From: Thalassovita sp.
GTDB lineage: Bacteria > Pseudomonadota > Alphaproteobacteria > Rhodobacterales > Rhodobacteraceae
NCBI GenBank assembly: GCA_017792425.1
Contig: CP051233.1
Span: forward strand, 2,474,319 to 2,538,318
Reading direction: 5' to 3'
DNA: 64,000 nucleotides
Below the pieces are notes generated by a model. It saw only the letters and a list, made by a program, of their open reading frames with translations, searched no databases and had not been told where the DNA came from. The position numbers were made by a program, and so were the translations under genes. Below, in pieces: positions 27,278 through 36,856 of this stretch (the stretch's first letter is position 1; every line of letters begins with the position of its first letter).

Positions 27278-27602
27278 ATGTCGAAACGCAAGCAGCCTTT
27301 ACTTGGTTCAAGGCGAAGGTGGCGCTTGAAGCACTGAAGGGCGAGCAGTCGGTGGCCAAGGCTGCCAGTTCTCGTCCTTTGCCTGGACGGAACACTTGCA
27401 CCGGTCCAGTGCGCGCAACTCTTTGGACGGCAAGGGCCGGTTCCTTGACAATATATTGTGGAACGGCTCTGGCGGTCGCTGAAATACGAGTGTGTCTACC
27501 TGCACGCCTGTGAGACCGGATCGCAGGCAAAGGCGGGTGTCGGGACATGAATCGAGTTCTGCAACCGCAAGCGCCCCCAGTTCGGAACCCGGTTGTTGCG
27601 CA
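27278..27602 (+). pseudogene. IS3-family transposase remnant
   Basis: Two broken pieces of an IS3-type element. Bases 27278-27372 begin ATGTCGAAACGC and, after a frameshift, encode FKAKVALEALKGEQSV, the OrfA helix-turn-helix region. Bases 27418-27602 encode DGKGRFLDNI, then after another shift VERLWRSLKYECVYLHA and IEFCNRKRP, the C-terminal end of the OrfB integrase core with the last catalytic Glu. The middle is deleted and an in-frame stop follows AGVGT. It cannot make a transposase. The gap 27055-27277 otherwise shows only the dusA leader. Confidence 0.85.
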
Positions 27603-27616
27603 GGAATTACCGGGGA

Positions 27617-29005
27617 TCAGCCCAACCGGGGCAAGGCCGTGTCGAAAATCGTGTCGGCGATCAGCCTGCCGATTCTCAGCCCCTCTGTGTTGTCGGATTC
27701 CCAGTGGATACCACCGTACTCCCGGCTGGCTCCGGCCTCGTCGGCTGCCTGGCTAAGCCGTGTCCAGGATCGCCGCACGCCCTTCAGTTGCAAAGGCCAA
27801 TTCACGAGGTCCGGCGCAGTGCCTGCGAAGGACACGTTATCCGTGCCAAGCAGATGTGCCAGCATACGCGACGAGGCGCCGCTAAAGGTCGAATGGCCCG
27901 AGGTATAGGCCGGGAACGGTGGCGTCGGGATCAGCGTTTTCCACTCGGGATCGTGGAATTGTGCGAATTTCTCTTGCGAGAGAACCTTGGTCCGGATCGC
28001 GGTTTCGGGCCGCAGCACGTCCATGTCGTACTTGCAATCCCAGGTCACGATAGCAGAATCGGCCTGCGCCATGCTGATCAGCGCCATGAACCGGGCCTGA
28101 TCGACCAGATCAAGCTCTTGCCGCTGCAATAGATCCAGGGCGATGATCTGCCAATGACCCGGCGGTGTAGACCCGCGCGGCCCGTCCTCCCAGAAGAACG
28201 CGATCTCGGTCTGATCGGCGGTGCGATAGTCGCTGGTCGCGCCACCCCAATGAAAAACCTTTTCCAACTGACGCAGGAATTCCCGGCTGTCCTGCCTGGG
28301 AAACGGTGTCGGGCGAAAATCGCGTGCAGATCCGACGCCAAAGGTCTGAATCTTGCCCCACCCCGGCAACAGCGGGCTGCTGAACTGCTTGAATGTTGGG
28401 CCGTTTTCAGCACCAAAGAATGGCCCCGTCGGTTGCCAGGCCATCGGTCCATCCAGCTTGTCATAGGGCATGGTTTTTGACGCGGCGACCCCGTCGCCCG
28501 CCCGCCAAGCCAGCACCTCTTCGGCTGCTTTGACGCCCCAGGCGACGCCATTGGTCTTGGCCTCACCATTTTCGAAACCTGCCAAAAACGACTTCAAGGC
28601 GCAGTCATCCGTGCTGAAAAGTGCCGCGATGGTCGTCGCCAACGCGGTGCCGTAGGCAACCTCCGGATCAATCTGCGCAGGTGCTTCAGGCAGCTTCACC
28701 GGCGTCTGATAGCGCGGCGAAATGCCGTTGACTGCGACGAAACCGGCCAAGTGACCAATGGCGAAGGCCCGGGTGGCAGGCGGCGGCGGGGTGGCGGTGT
28801 CCCGCACCGCCTGCACCAGATGATCCGACCATCTCATGACCGCGTTCATCTTGTGCGGCGAAACTAGGCCTTCAATATAGGATGACCGGGATAAACAACC
28901 CTGTTGGGCGAAGGCCCGCGGGGTTGCCGCAACAAGCGCGGCAGACGACAGCACGCCCAGAACCGCTCGTCGATCAAAGGAAAAATAAGCATTGGAGTCG
29001 GACAT
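27617..29005 (-). CDS. vanadium-dependent haloperoxidase, exported
   Basis: A 462-residue vanadate-binding peroxidase related to PAP2 phosphatases. The Curvularia chloroperoxidase vanadate site is matched with equal spacing: K325 and R332 (WDCKYDMDVLRP), S369-G370-H371 (TSGHS), and R428 and H434 (REYGGIHW). F364 lies five residues before S369, as in chloroperoxidases. The start MSDSNAYFSFDRRAVLG with a hydrophobic stretch to AFA is a Tat-like signal, so it probably acts in the periplasm or outside the cell, oxidising halides with peroxide. The ATG at 29005 has GGGGAG upstream. It lies beside an IS remnant. Confidence 0.85.
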   Translation of the reverse strand: MSDSNAYFSFDRRAVLGVLSSAALVAATPRAFAQQGCLSRSSYIEGLVSPHKMNAVMRWSDHLVQAVRDTATPPPPATRAFAIGHLAGFVAVNGISPRYQTPVKLPEAPAQIDPEVAYGTALATTIAALFSTDDCALKSFLAGFENGEAKTNGVAWGVKAAEEVLAWRAGDGVAASKTMPYDKLDGPMAWQPTGPFFGAENGPTFKQFSSPLLPGWGKIQTFGVGSARDFRPTPFPRQDSREFLRQLEKVFHWGGATSDYRTADQTEIAFFWEDGPRGSTPPGHWQIIALDLLQRQELDLVDQARFMALISMAQADSAIVTWDCKYDMDVLRPETAIRTKVLSQEKFAQFHDPEWKTLIPTPPFPAYTSGHSTFSGASSRMLAHLLGTDNVSFAGTAPDLVNWPLQLKGVRRSWTRLSQAADEAGASREYGGIHWESDNTEGLRIGRLIADTIFDTALPRLG

Positions 29006-29319
29006 ATGGCAGCTCCCCACTTGAAAATTTATTTGCCATACATGTTACTCCAAAGCAGGATTCGAGCAAGCTCTCACGCGGAGCATCCGCAATATCGCGA
29101 CATTGAATGACCTGCCGCAGGGATTGTTTTCAATCTCTGGACAATCCTGTCTAATAAATGGGCAGCGATCGAGGCAGGCTGGACCTGCCCCACCCTTACC
29201 CGGCGAACCGAACTTGCCAATGCCGGACCGACCGAGGTTTACGTTGCTATTCCGCAGCTTTGCACTAGTGTCCCTGTTCGGTTGCCCTTTGAAGTGGAGT
29301 CCTTCGGCTTTCGTTCATC
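29006..29319. other. intergenic gap before the RND operon
   Basis: A 314-base divergent gap between the haloperoxidase and the RND adaptor. I see no convincing gene. An inverted repeat GGCAGG-CTGGA-CCTGCC lies near 29173-29189. No clear promoter boxes or known riboswitch could be read. Confidence 0.5.
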
Positions 29320-30423
29320 ATGCCCATCTGGAAACAACTTCTGATTATCGCCTTGTTGGCCGGGATTTCCTACGGGGGGTATGAAGGCTATCAGCGGTAT
29401 TCATCTGACCAAAACCCTTCGGACGTAACAAAAGGAAACGTGGCCGCAGCGCCGGTGGTCGTAGAGGTGGCCCCGGCTGAATTGCGGACCCTCAGCGAAA
29501 TCATCGAGGCCGTTGGAACAACACGTGCCCGTCAGTCGGTCGATATCGTGCCCGAAGCCAGTGGCAGGATTGAAGCGTTGCATTTTTCGGCGGGCCAGAA
29601 GGTAGAGGCCGGCACCATCCTTCTGCAACTGGATGACAGGATCGAAAGCGCGAACCTTGCCGAAGCAGAGGCAAAGCTGATCGAACGGGAACGAGTGTTG
29701 GCGCGTATCACTCGCCTACGCGGGTCGAGCGCCGTATCCGAAGCAACCATGGAGGACGCCATCGCACGGTTGGCCGAGGCGCGCGCGCAGCTTGACCGCG
29801 CCAAGCAGCGCCTGGCCGAGCGCACGATCCGCGCGCCCTTTGCCGGGACGATCGGGCTGGCCGAAGTTGATCGCGGCGCCCGGGTCAGCACGGGAACGTT
29901 CCTAGCCCGACTGGATGACCTGTCCGAGGTCGAAGTAGAGTTTTCGCTGCCGGAAACCCTGTTCGCGCGTGTAAATACCGGACAGACCATCACCTCCAAC
30001 AGCGTAGCGTTTCCCGGCCGCAGTTTCACCGGGCAGATAGAAGCGGTGGACAGCCGCATTGATCCGGTCAGCCGCTCTTTCAGAACCCGGGCGGTCATCC
30101 CGAACCCGAACGGGACGCTGCCTGCGGGCATGTTCATGTCGTTGGAACTGGTCCTTTCGCAGGCGGATCATATCGTCGTCCCCGAAGAGGCGATCGTATA
30201 TCAGGCGGCCGAAGCCTATGTGTTCGCTGTTGCGGATGGCCACGCCGCGAAACTGCGCGTGAAAACCGGCCAACGGCGTGATGGTTTCGTCGCGATCCTG
30301 GATGGGGTGCAACTGGGCGACAGGGTTGTCATCCGGGGGCTGCAACGGGTCCGCGACGGTGCCGCGGTCAGAATTCTGGGGTCCGCGACCGACACCGCTG
30401 ACAAGACGGGAAACGGCTCATGA
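29320..30423 (+). CDS. RND efflux periplasmic adaptor (HlyD family)
   Basis: A 367-residue membrane fusion protein. An N-terminal anchor helix (KQLLIIALLAGISYGGYEGY) is followed by a biotinyl-lipoyl half (GRIEALHFSAGQKVEAGTIL), a coiled-coil hairpin at about 105-160, the second lipoyl half (IRAPFAGTIGLAEVDRGARV), and the beta-barrel and proximal domains. It links the inner membrane pump to an outer membrane channel. No TolC-type gene is present here. It overlaps the pump gene by four bases. Confidence 0.92.
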   Translation: MPIWKQLLIIALLAGISYGGYEGYQRYSSDQNPSDVTKGNVAAAPVVVEVAPAELRTLSEIIEAVGTTRARQSVDIVPEASGRIEALHFSAGQKVEAGTILLQLDDRIESANLAEAEAKLIERERVLARITRLRGSSAVSEATMEDAIARLAEARAQLDRAKQRLAERTIRAPFAGTIGLAEVDRGARVSTGTFLARLDDLSEVEVEFSLPETLFARVNTGQTITSNSVAFPGRSFTGQIEAVDSRIDPVSRSFRTRAVIPNPNGTLPAGMFMSLELVLSQADHIVVPEEAIVYQAAEAYVFAVADGHAAKLRVKTGQRRDGFVAILDGVQLGDRVVIRGLQRVRDGAAVRILGSATDTADKTGNGS

Positions 30424-33400
30424 CGCTTTCCGACATTTCGGTACGGCGTCCGGTACTGGCAGCGGTCGCCAACCTGCTGCTGATCGTTTTTGGCATCACA
30501 GCCGTCAGTGACATCCCCGTGCGCGAATTGCCCGATGTCGACAACGCTGTGGTCACCGTTTCCACCAACTACCGTGGCGCCGCCCCAGAGGTGATCGACA
30601 CCGACATCACCGAAACCATCGAAAGCGCGGTGGCTTCGGTCTCGGGTATCCGTTCAATCAGTTCAGAAAGCCGTCAGGGCCGGTCACGCGTGACCATCGA
30701 ATTCGAAGCCGGGCAGAATGTGGACGTTGCTGCAAGTGACGTACGCGACGCGGTGGGACGGGTGCTGGACAACCTGCCGCAAGAGGCCGACCAACCCGAA
30801 GTCGAGAAAAGCGATTCCGACGCGGACCCGGTGATGCGCCTGGCGGTGGTGTCGGACCGGATGAACACTGCGGAAATCACGGATTACATCGACCGGTTCA
30901 TCTCCGACAGGCTGGCGACGCTTGATGGCGTGGCCAGCCTGCGCATCTATGGGGAACGGTCCTTTGCCGTTCGCATCTGGATCGACCGGCGGGCGCTGGC
31001 CGCGCGCCAATTAACGGTGGCCGATGTCGAACGCGCCCTGCAGCGCAACAACGTGGAACTTCCTGCGGGCGAGGTTTCAACAACCAACCGCCAGTTGACC
31101 GTCCGCCTGAACAGCCGATTGCAGAGCATCGACGATTTCCGCGACGTGGTGCTGGATCGTGTGGCAGGGTATCCCGTCAGGCTGGGCGACGTGGCCCGCG
31201 TCGAACCCGGCGTTGCCGATGACACGACCATCGCCCGCAGCGATGGCCGCCCCGCTGTCGGCGTCGCGGTGCAGCGCAAAAGCCAGTCCAACACGCTTCA
31301 GATTTCCAACGCCGTGCGCGCCGAGATCGACAAGATCACCCCCACGCTACCAGAGGGCATGCAGATCCTGATCGGGTCGGATGATGCGCTATTCGTCGGC
31401 GCATCCATCCGGGAAGTGGTCAACGCACTGCTGTTCTCGTTGGGGTTGGTGGTGCTGGTTATCCTCTTGTTCCTGCGCAGTTTCCGGGCGACGCTTATTC
31501 CCGCCATCACGATTCCGGTTTCCCTGATCGGTGCGTTCGTGCTGATCGGTGCCTGGGGATTCTCGCTGAACACGCTGACCCTGCTGGCGCTGCTGCTGGC
31601 GATCGGGTTGGTGGTGGATGACGCCATCGTGGTGCTGGAAAATATCCAGCGACGCATTGAAAACGGTGAATCGCCGCTTGTGGCCTCTCTCAATGGGGCG
31701 CGGCAGGTGACATTCGCCGTGCTGGCCACGTCGGTCACGCTTATCGCGGTGTTTGTGCCGCTGTCCTTCATGCCGGGACAGGTTGGGCGGTTGTTCATCG
31801 AATTCGGCTGGGTGATGGCCGGTACGGTGGCGATATCAACTTTCGTTGCGCTGACCGCCTGTCCGGCGCTCGCCTCCAAGGTGCTGCGCCCGGCCCGGAA
31901 CCGACCGCAGCCAGAAGCCCGGCCAGATCACAGCCCCCTTGGCCCGGTGCAACGCGCCTATGTCAGCCTATTGCGGTTCAGTTTGCGGATGCCGCTGGTC
32001 GTTGTCATCATCGGCGGTGTCGTCACCAGTGGCGCCGCGCTGTTCTACGATTCCCTGCCGCGTGAACTGGCCCCCCGCGAAGACCGGGGTGTGGGTTTCG
32101 TGCCCCTGACCGCCCCGCAAGGCAGCACCGTCGCCTATACGGACCAGGCCGCCCGCCAGGTAGAGGATATCCTCAAACCGTTGCAGGCCGATGGCGTGAT
32201 CGAAACCGTCTTTACCTTCACCGGCTGGGGCAACAGGGCTTGGCGGTCGTTCGTGGTGTTCCGGCTTGCCCCCTGGGAAGAGCGCGATATGACGGCCGAC
32301 CAGGTCGCGCGCGCAATCGAACCCGGAATGGGACAGGTCACGCTGGCGCGCGGGTTTCCCGTCACCCCCGCCGGGCTTGGCCTGCGTGGCAATTCCACCC
32401 CCGTCCGCGTCGTCATCAGCGGGCCGGACTTCGACAGCGTCAAGAATTGGTCCACGACGCTCTTGGAACGCGCGGAAAACATAGCGGGGCTGGTCAACCC
32501 CGAAATCGACTTTGAACAAAGCCTTCCCCAGCTCGAGGTGCATATCGACCGCTTGCGCGCCGATGACCTGGGCATTTCTGCCGACACCATCGCCGCAACT
32601 ATGCAATCCATGCTGGCATCGCGAGAGGTCACGACCTTTGTCAGCCGCGGCCGGGAATACCCCGTGATCCTGCAAGCCGAGGAACGTGACAGGCGCACCC
32701 CGTCCGACATCGACAACATCTATGTCCGGTCAGCCGATGGACAAACCCTGGTGCCACTGGGGGCGCTGGTCTCGGTGCAGGAAAACGCCGCGTCACCTTC
32801 GCTGCGCCGTTTTGATCGCCTGCCGTCAATCCAACTGTCCGGCGCGCTTGCGCCCGGCGCTGACCTGGGAACGGTGCTGAACCAGTTGGAACAAGCCGCC
32901 ACCGAAGTCATCCCGGCCGACGGAAAACTGGGCTTCGAAGGGCAATCACGCACGTTCAAGGACACAGCCACCGGGGCCAACATTGTCTTTGCGATGGCGC
33001 TGCTGATCGTGTTCCTGGTCCTCGCCGCGCAATTTGAAAGCTTTGTGCATCCGATCATCATCCTGCTGACTGTGCCTGCGGGCGTGGCCGGTGCGCTTTA
33101 TGCCATGGCCTTGGGGGGGCTGTCGCTGAACGTCTACAGCCAGATCGGGATCATCCTGCTGATCGGGCTGGTGGCAAAGAACGGAATCCTGATCGTCGAA
33201 TTCGCCAATCAGTTGCGGGACGAAGGCAAACCAGTCCGAGAAGCCGTCATACTGGCCGCAGCCTTGCGCCTGCGCCCGATTGTCATGACAGTCCTGTCCA
33301 CGATACTGGGCGCGCTTCCCTTGATCCTCGCCACCGGAGCCGGCGCCGAAAGCCGCAATGCGATCGGAACGGTGATCATCGCGGGACTGACAATGTCGGC

Positions 33401-33512
33401 GCTTCTGATGCTGGTGGTCACGCCGGTGCTTTACGACCTGCTCGCCCGTTTCACCAAACCCCGCGGGGCCGTGGAAAAAGCGCTGGAACAGGAGCTCCGT
33501 CAGGCCCGCTAG
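30420..33512 (+). CDS. RND efflux permease (HAE1 type)
   Basis: A 1030-residue proton-driven pump of the AcrB/MdtB family with 12 membrane helices and two large periplasmic loops. The start SDISVRRPVLAAVANLLL is typical. Proton-relay acidic residues are seen in GLVVDDAIVVLENIQRR of helix 4, and the helix 10-12 half has QIGIILLIGLVAKNGILIVEF. Family members export drugs, detergents or dyes. The substrate is unknown. The ATGA overlap with the adaptor shows one operon. Confidence 0.94.
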   Translation: MTLSDISVRRPVLAAVANLLLIVFGITAVSDIPVRELPDVDNAVVTVSTNYRGAAPEVIDTDITETIESAVASVSGIRSISSESRQGRSRVTIEFEAGQNVDVAASDVRDAVGRVLDNLPQEADQPEVEKSDSDADPVMRLAVVSDRMNTAEITDYIDRFISDRLATLDGVASLRIYGERSFAVRIWIDRRALAARQLTVADVERALQRNNVELPAGEVSTTNRQLTVRLNSRLQSIDDFRDVVLDRVAGYPVRLGDVARVEPGVADDTTIARSDGRPAVGVAVQRKSQSNTLQISNAVRAEIDKITPTLPEGMQILIGSDDALFVGASIREVVNALLFSLGLVVLVILLFLRSFRATLIPAITIPVSLIGAFVLIGAWGFSLNTLTLLALLLAIGLVVDDAIVVLENIQRRIENGESPLVASLNGARQVTFAVLATSVTLIAVFVPLSFMPGQVGRLFIEFGWVMAGTVAISTFVALTACPALASKVLRPARNRPQPEARPDHSPLGPVQRAYVSLLRFSLRMPLVVVIIGGVVTSGAALFYDSLPRELAPREDRGVGFVPLTAPQGSTVAYTDQAARQVEDILKPLQADGVIETVFTFTGWGNRAWRSFVVFRLAPWEERDMTADQVARAIEPGMGQVTLARGFPVTPAGLGLRGNSTPVRVVISGPDFDSVKNWSTTLLERAENIAGLVNPEIDFEQSLPQLEVHIDRLRADDLGISADTIAATMQSMLASREVTTFVSRGREYPVILQAEERDRRTPSDIDNIYVRSADGQTLVPLGALVSVQENAASPSLRRFDRLPSIQLSGALAPGADLGTVLNQLEQAATEVIPADGKLGFEGQSRTFKDTATGANIVFAMALLIVFLVLAAQFESFVHPIIILLTVPAGVAGALYAMALGGLSLNVYSQIGIILLIGLVAKNGILIVEFANQLRDEGKPVREAVILAAALRLRPIVMTVLSTILGALPLILATGAGAESRNAIGTVIIAGLTMSALLMLVVTPVLYDLLARFTKPRGAVEKALEQELRQAR

Positions 33513-33773
33513 GAAAAACAGCACCGAATTGGGCCCGGCTTTGCCAAAGACGGCAGGGCCGACCATCGTCCAGAAAAACGCTTGGGAAATCTGCCAGCCG
33601 CGCGCCCGGCCTTCGCTGGTGAACATGGTTGTTGCCGACACCAGCACGGGGTCTCCCACCGCAACGTCAAGCGCATCGGCCCGTTCAGGGCTGACCCCGG
33701 CCGCCCGGATTGTCTGTTCTTCCCCCGGTATCCAACGCGGGCAGAGGGCGCAGTTGCGGCCCGCACACCGGCA
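33513..33773 (-). pseudogene. possible decayed membrane protein fragment
   Basis: The 349-base gap between the convergent RND permease and helicase holds one minus-strand frame that looks protein-like: a Cys-rich block (SCRCAGRNCALC), then ALDVAVGDPVLVSATTMF, then a hydrophobic stretch ending SVLFFLAGL. It has no start codon of its own in a sensible place and no stop before the RND gene, so it is at best a remnant. The layout (Cys cluster, VGDPV, membrane segment) faintly recalls RseC-like proteins, but I cannot confirm that. Confidence 0.2.
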
Positions 33774-33861
33774 AGAGGCCCCTGGCGCGCTGCCGGACGA
33801 CACAGCCTTCGTCCGCCAGCGCGCCGGTGGCCCATGTCCGGCGAAGCGCGGTCCGGTGTCG

Positions 33862-35193
33862 TCACTGGGCCTTGCGCCGCGCGCTGCGGCTTTGCGATGG
33901 GCCGCGTTTGCGGCGGAACCCGCCCGGTTTGCCCCCGGCGTTGCCCTCTGGCGCAGCGCCGGGCATCCCGCCGGGCTTGCCGCCCCGGCGGTTGCCGCCA
34001 CCCTTGCCACCGGGTTTGCCGCCCGGTTTGCCACCACGCCCACCGCGCGGTTCCGGCGCGACCGGATCCCATGCCCGGCCAGATGCCACGGGGATGGTGA
34101 ACTTCATCGCCTTCTGGATGTCGTTCAGCAGGTCCATTTCATCGGGCGCGCACAGCGCGATCGCCTTGCCGTCCCGTCCGGCCCGCGCGGTGCGGCCGAT
34201 CCGGTGGACATAGTTTTCCGGCACGTTGGGCAGTTCATAGTTGTAGACATGCATGACCTCGGGGATATCCAGCCCCCGCGCGGCCACGTCGGTGGCCACC
34301 AGGATACGCGCCTCTCCGGCGCGGAAGGCCGCCATCGCCCGTTCACGCTGGCCCTGGCTCTTGTTGCCATGCACGGCGACAACGGAATAGCCCGCCTTGT
34401 CCAGCACCCGGCCCAGCCGTTCCATCCCGTGCTTGGTGCGCCCGAACACCACCGCCAGTTCATCACGGTGGCTGTTCAGCAGTTCAATCAGCAGGTTGGT
34501 CTTTTCCGCCTTGGCGATGAAATGCACCGACTGGTCGATCTTGTCGGCCGCCTTGCCCGGCGGGTTCACCTGCACCCGCATCGGGTTGGTCAGGTAGGCC
34601 TCGGCGATCTCGGCCATCTGTTTCGGCATGGTGGCGGAAAACAGCATGGTCTGGCGCTCGGCGGGCAACATCGCCGCGATCTTGCGCAGCGCGTGGATGA
34701 ACCCGAGGTCCAGCATCTGGTCGGCCTCGTCCAGCACCAGGAACTTGGTCTGCGACAGGCTAAGCGCCTTGCGGTCCAGCAGGTCCATCAGCCGCCCCGG
34801 CGTCGCCACCAGGATGTCCACGCCGCGTTCCAGCCGCTTGGCCTGCGGGTTGATGGACAGCCCGCCCACCACCAGGGCCACCTTCAGCGGCATGCCCTGC
34901 ACGAATGCCGTCAGCGTGTCGCTGATCTGCTTGGCCAGTTCGCGCGTCGGCGCCAGGATCAGCCCGCGCGCGGATTTCGGCAGCGGTTTGCCCTGCCCGG
35001 CCATCAGTTCGACCAGCGGCAGCCCGAAGGCGGCGGTCTTGCCGGTGCCGGTCTGCGCCAGGCCCATCACGTCGCGCCCTTCCAGCGCCAGCGGAATCGC
35101 GCGCGACTGGATCGGGGTGGGTTCAGTCAGGCCAAGCGCCGCGATACGCTCTACCAGCTTGGGCGCAAGGCCCATCATTTCGAATTGGTTCAC
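33862..35193 (-). CDS. rhlE: DEAD-box RNA helicase, RhlE type
   Basis: A 443-residue ATP-dependent RNA helicase. In order: Q motif (LTEPTPIQSRAIP), motif I AQTGTGKT, PTRELA, TPGR, DEAD, SAT, and motif VI HRIGRTARAG. A Gly/Lys/Arg-rich tail with repeated KPGGKPGG and GGNRRGG units probably binds RNA. The GTG at 35193 follows GGAAGGAT and gives VNQFEMMGLAPK. Longer frames have no family match. The leader carries two GC hairpins. Confidence 0.92.
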   Translation of the reverse strand: MNQFEMMGLAPKLVERIAALGLTEPTPIQSRAIPLALEGRDVMGLAQTGTGKTAAFGLPLVELMAGQGKPLPKSARGLILAPTRELAKQISDTLTAFVQGMPLKVALVVGGLSINPQAKRLERGVDILVATPGRLMDLLDRKALSLSQTKFLVLDEADQMLDLGFIHALRKIAAMLPAERQTMLFSATMPKQMAEIAEAYLTNPMRVQVNPPGKAADKIDQSVHFIAKAEKTNLLIELLNSHRDELAVVFGRTKHGMERLGRVLDKAGYSVVAVHGNKSQGQRERAMAAFRAGEARILVATDVAARGLDIPEVMHVYNYELPNVPENYVHRIGRTARAGRDGKAIALCAPDEMDLLNDIQKAMKFTIPVASGRAWDPVAPEPRGGRGGKPGGKPGGKGGGNRRGGKPGGMPGAAPEGNAGGKPGGFRRKRGPSQSRSARRKAQ

Positions 35194-35530
35194 GAAAAAT
35201 CCTTCCGGCCCCGCAGTTTCGCGGGGTCCATACACGGCAGGCCCCTGCCTGCCGCAATCGTGGTTGCTGCCGGTCTCTGCGCCCAGGCCCCTTGCCTGAA
35301 AGCCGCCGACAGCCATCCCACGCGTGATCTTGGGAATAGGTCTGCGGCGCCCCTTGGCGCGGGTCCATGCCCGCCTGTTGCCCCTGCTCACGCGGCAGAG
35401 GACGCCGGTTCCCAGCGCAAATGGGTTGCAAACCGCGCGAAGTCAAGCCATTTCGCCGCTCCGCCCCCGCACAACCGGGTGGAAATGCGCGCAAACCCGG
35501 CCTAAAACCAATGCAAAGAAGGAACCGTTC
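35194..35530. other. divergent leader region with hairpins
   Basis: A 337-base gap between the helicase and the Fur/Mur gene. It has a stem CCCCGC/GCGGGG at 35209-35226 just before the helicase ribosome site and a stem GGCAGG/CCTGCC at 35236-35253. Near the regulator, GCGCAAATGGGTTGCAAAC (about 35418-35436) is a loose inverted repeat that could be an autoregulatory site. No gene was seen. Confidence 0.45.
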
Positions 35531-35944
35531 ATGTCCCAGACGATCACCGCCCGCTGCGAATCCATCGGCCTGCGCATGACCGATCAGCGCCGCATCATCG
35601 CCGCCGTCCTGGAAGAGGCCGACGACCACCCCGACGTGGAAGAGCTGTACGCCCGCGCCGCGGCCCGCGATTCCGCGATCTCGCTGGCGACGGTCTACCG
35701 CACCGTGAAACTGTTCGAGGAATCCGGCATCCTGGACAAGCTGGAATTCGGCGACGGCCGCGCCCGCTATGAAGACGCCGAACGCGACCACCACGACCAC
35801 CTGATCGACATCAACACCGGCCAGGTCATCGAATTCTGCGACCCGGAAATAGAGGCCCTGCAGGAAAAGATTGCCGCCAAGCTGGGCTACAAGCTGAAGG
35901 GCCACAAGCTGGAACTCTATGGCGTTCCCCTGAAGAAACGCTGA
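35531..35944 (+). CDS. Fur-family regulator (Mur/Fur type)
   Basis: A 137-residue metal-sensing repressor. The winged helix is in RMTDQRRIIAAVLEEADDHPDVEELYARA and LATVYRTVKLFEESGIL, and the metal sites include ERDHHDHLIDINTG. In alphaproteobacteria such proteins often act as the manganese regulator Mur rather than a classical Fur. The sequence alone does not decide. The ATG at 35531 has AAGGAA upstream. It is a single gene, probably autoregulated. Confidence 0.9.
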   Translation: MSQTITARCESIGLRMTDQRRIIAAVLEEADDHPDVEELYARAAARDSAISLATVYRTVKLFEESGILDKLEFGDGRARYEDAERDHHDHLIDINTGQVIEFCDPEIEALQEKIAAKLGYKLKGHKLELYGVPLKKR

Positions 35945-36000
35945 AACCCTTGCGTCATCGGCCTGCCGCGCTACCCTTCTGACGCGAACCGGAGGCTTTC

Positions 36001-36795
36001 ATGACCAAACCCATTATCTATCACATCCCCGTCTGTCCGTTTTCCCAGCGCGTCGAAATCCTGTTGGCGCTGAAGGGGCTGACCGATGCGGTCGAATTCC
36101 GCACCGTGGACATCACCAAACCCCGCGACCCGGAACTGCTGCGCAAGACGCGCGGCACCACCGCCCTGCCGGTATTGGAGGATGAACAGGGCCGGATCAT
36201 CAAGGAATCATTGGTCATCCTGCGCTATATCGAGGACCGTTTTCCCACCCCGCCGATCGCGCGCACCGATCCCTATGAACGCGCCGTGGAAAACCAGCTG
36301 ATCGCGCTGGAAGGCCCGTTCACCGGCGCGGGCTACATGTTCGTGATGAACCAGGACCGCACCAAACGGCCCGATTTCGAACAGAAGATGCTGACCCTTT
36401 ACAAGCAACTGAACGATTTCCTGTCCCACCATGCCCCCAAAGGCCCGTTCCTGTTCGACACCTTCGGGCTGGCCGAGGCCGTGTTCACCCCGATGTTCAT
36501 GCGATTCTGGTTCCTGGACTATTACGAAGGTTTCCAGATCCCCGGCACACCCGAATTCGCCCGCGTGAAGGCATGGCACGACGCCTGCCTTGCCCACCCC
36601 GCCGCACAGCAGGTCAGCCATGACGAGATCGTAAAGCTGTATTACGACTATGCCATCGGCGCGGGCAACGGGGCGCTGCCCGCCGGGCGGACCCGGTCCA
36701 GCTTCGTGTTCGAACCGGACTGGCCCGCTCGCCCGATGCCACCCCGCGACAAGTGGGGAACCCATGCAACAGACGCAGGGCTGGGTCTCGTCTGA
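36001..36795 (+). CDS. glutathione S-transferase family protein
   Basis: A 264-residue protein with an N-terminal thioredoxin-like GST domain and a helical C-terminal domain. VCPFSQRVEILLALKG at 11-26 has the CPFxxR active-site Cys of omega/DHAR-like GSTs, so it may act as a thiol transferase or dehydroascorbate-type reductase. TTALPVLEDEQGRIIKESLVILRYIEDRF holds the cis-Pro and the glutathione Ser. The substrate is unknown. Confidence 0.88.
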   Translation: MTKPIIYHIPVCPFSQRVEILLALKGLTDAVEFRTVDITKPRDPELLRKTRGTTALPVLEDEQGRIIKESLVILRYIEDRFPTPPIARTDPYERAVENQLIALEGPFTGAGYMFVMNQDRTKRPDFEQKMLTLYKQLNDFLSHHAPKGPFLFDTFGLAEAVFTPMFMRFWFLDYYEGFQIPGTPEFARVKAWHDACLAHPAAQQVSHDEIVKLYYDYAIGAGNGALPAGRTRSSFVFEPDWPARPMPPRDKWGTHATDAGLGLV

Positions 36796-36856
36796 CGATC
36801 TTGCCCTTTTCCGCACGCCCCCGTATGGCGGGTTCAGAGCGAACGGGAAACATCAC

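Noticed and set aside
33529..35505. A 658-codon open frame on the plus strand
   Set aside because: It runs antisense to the helicase and has no recognisable domain.
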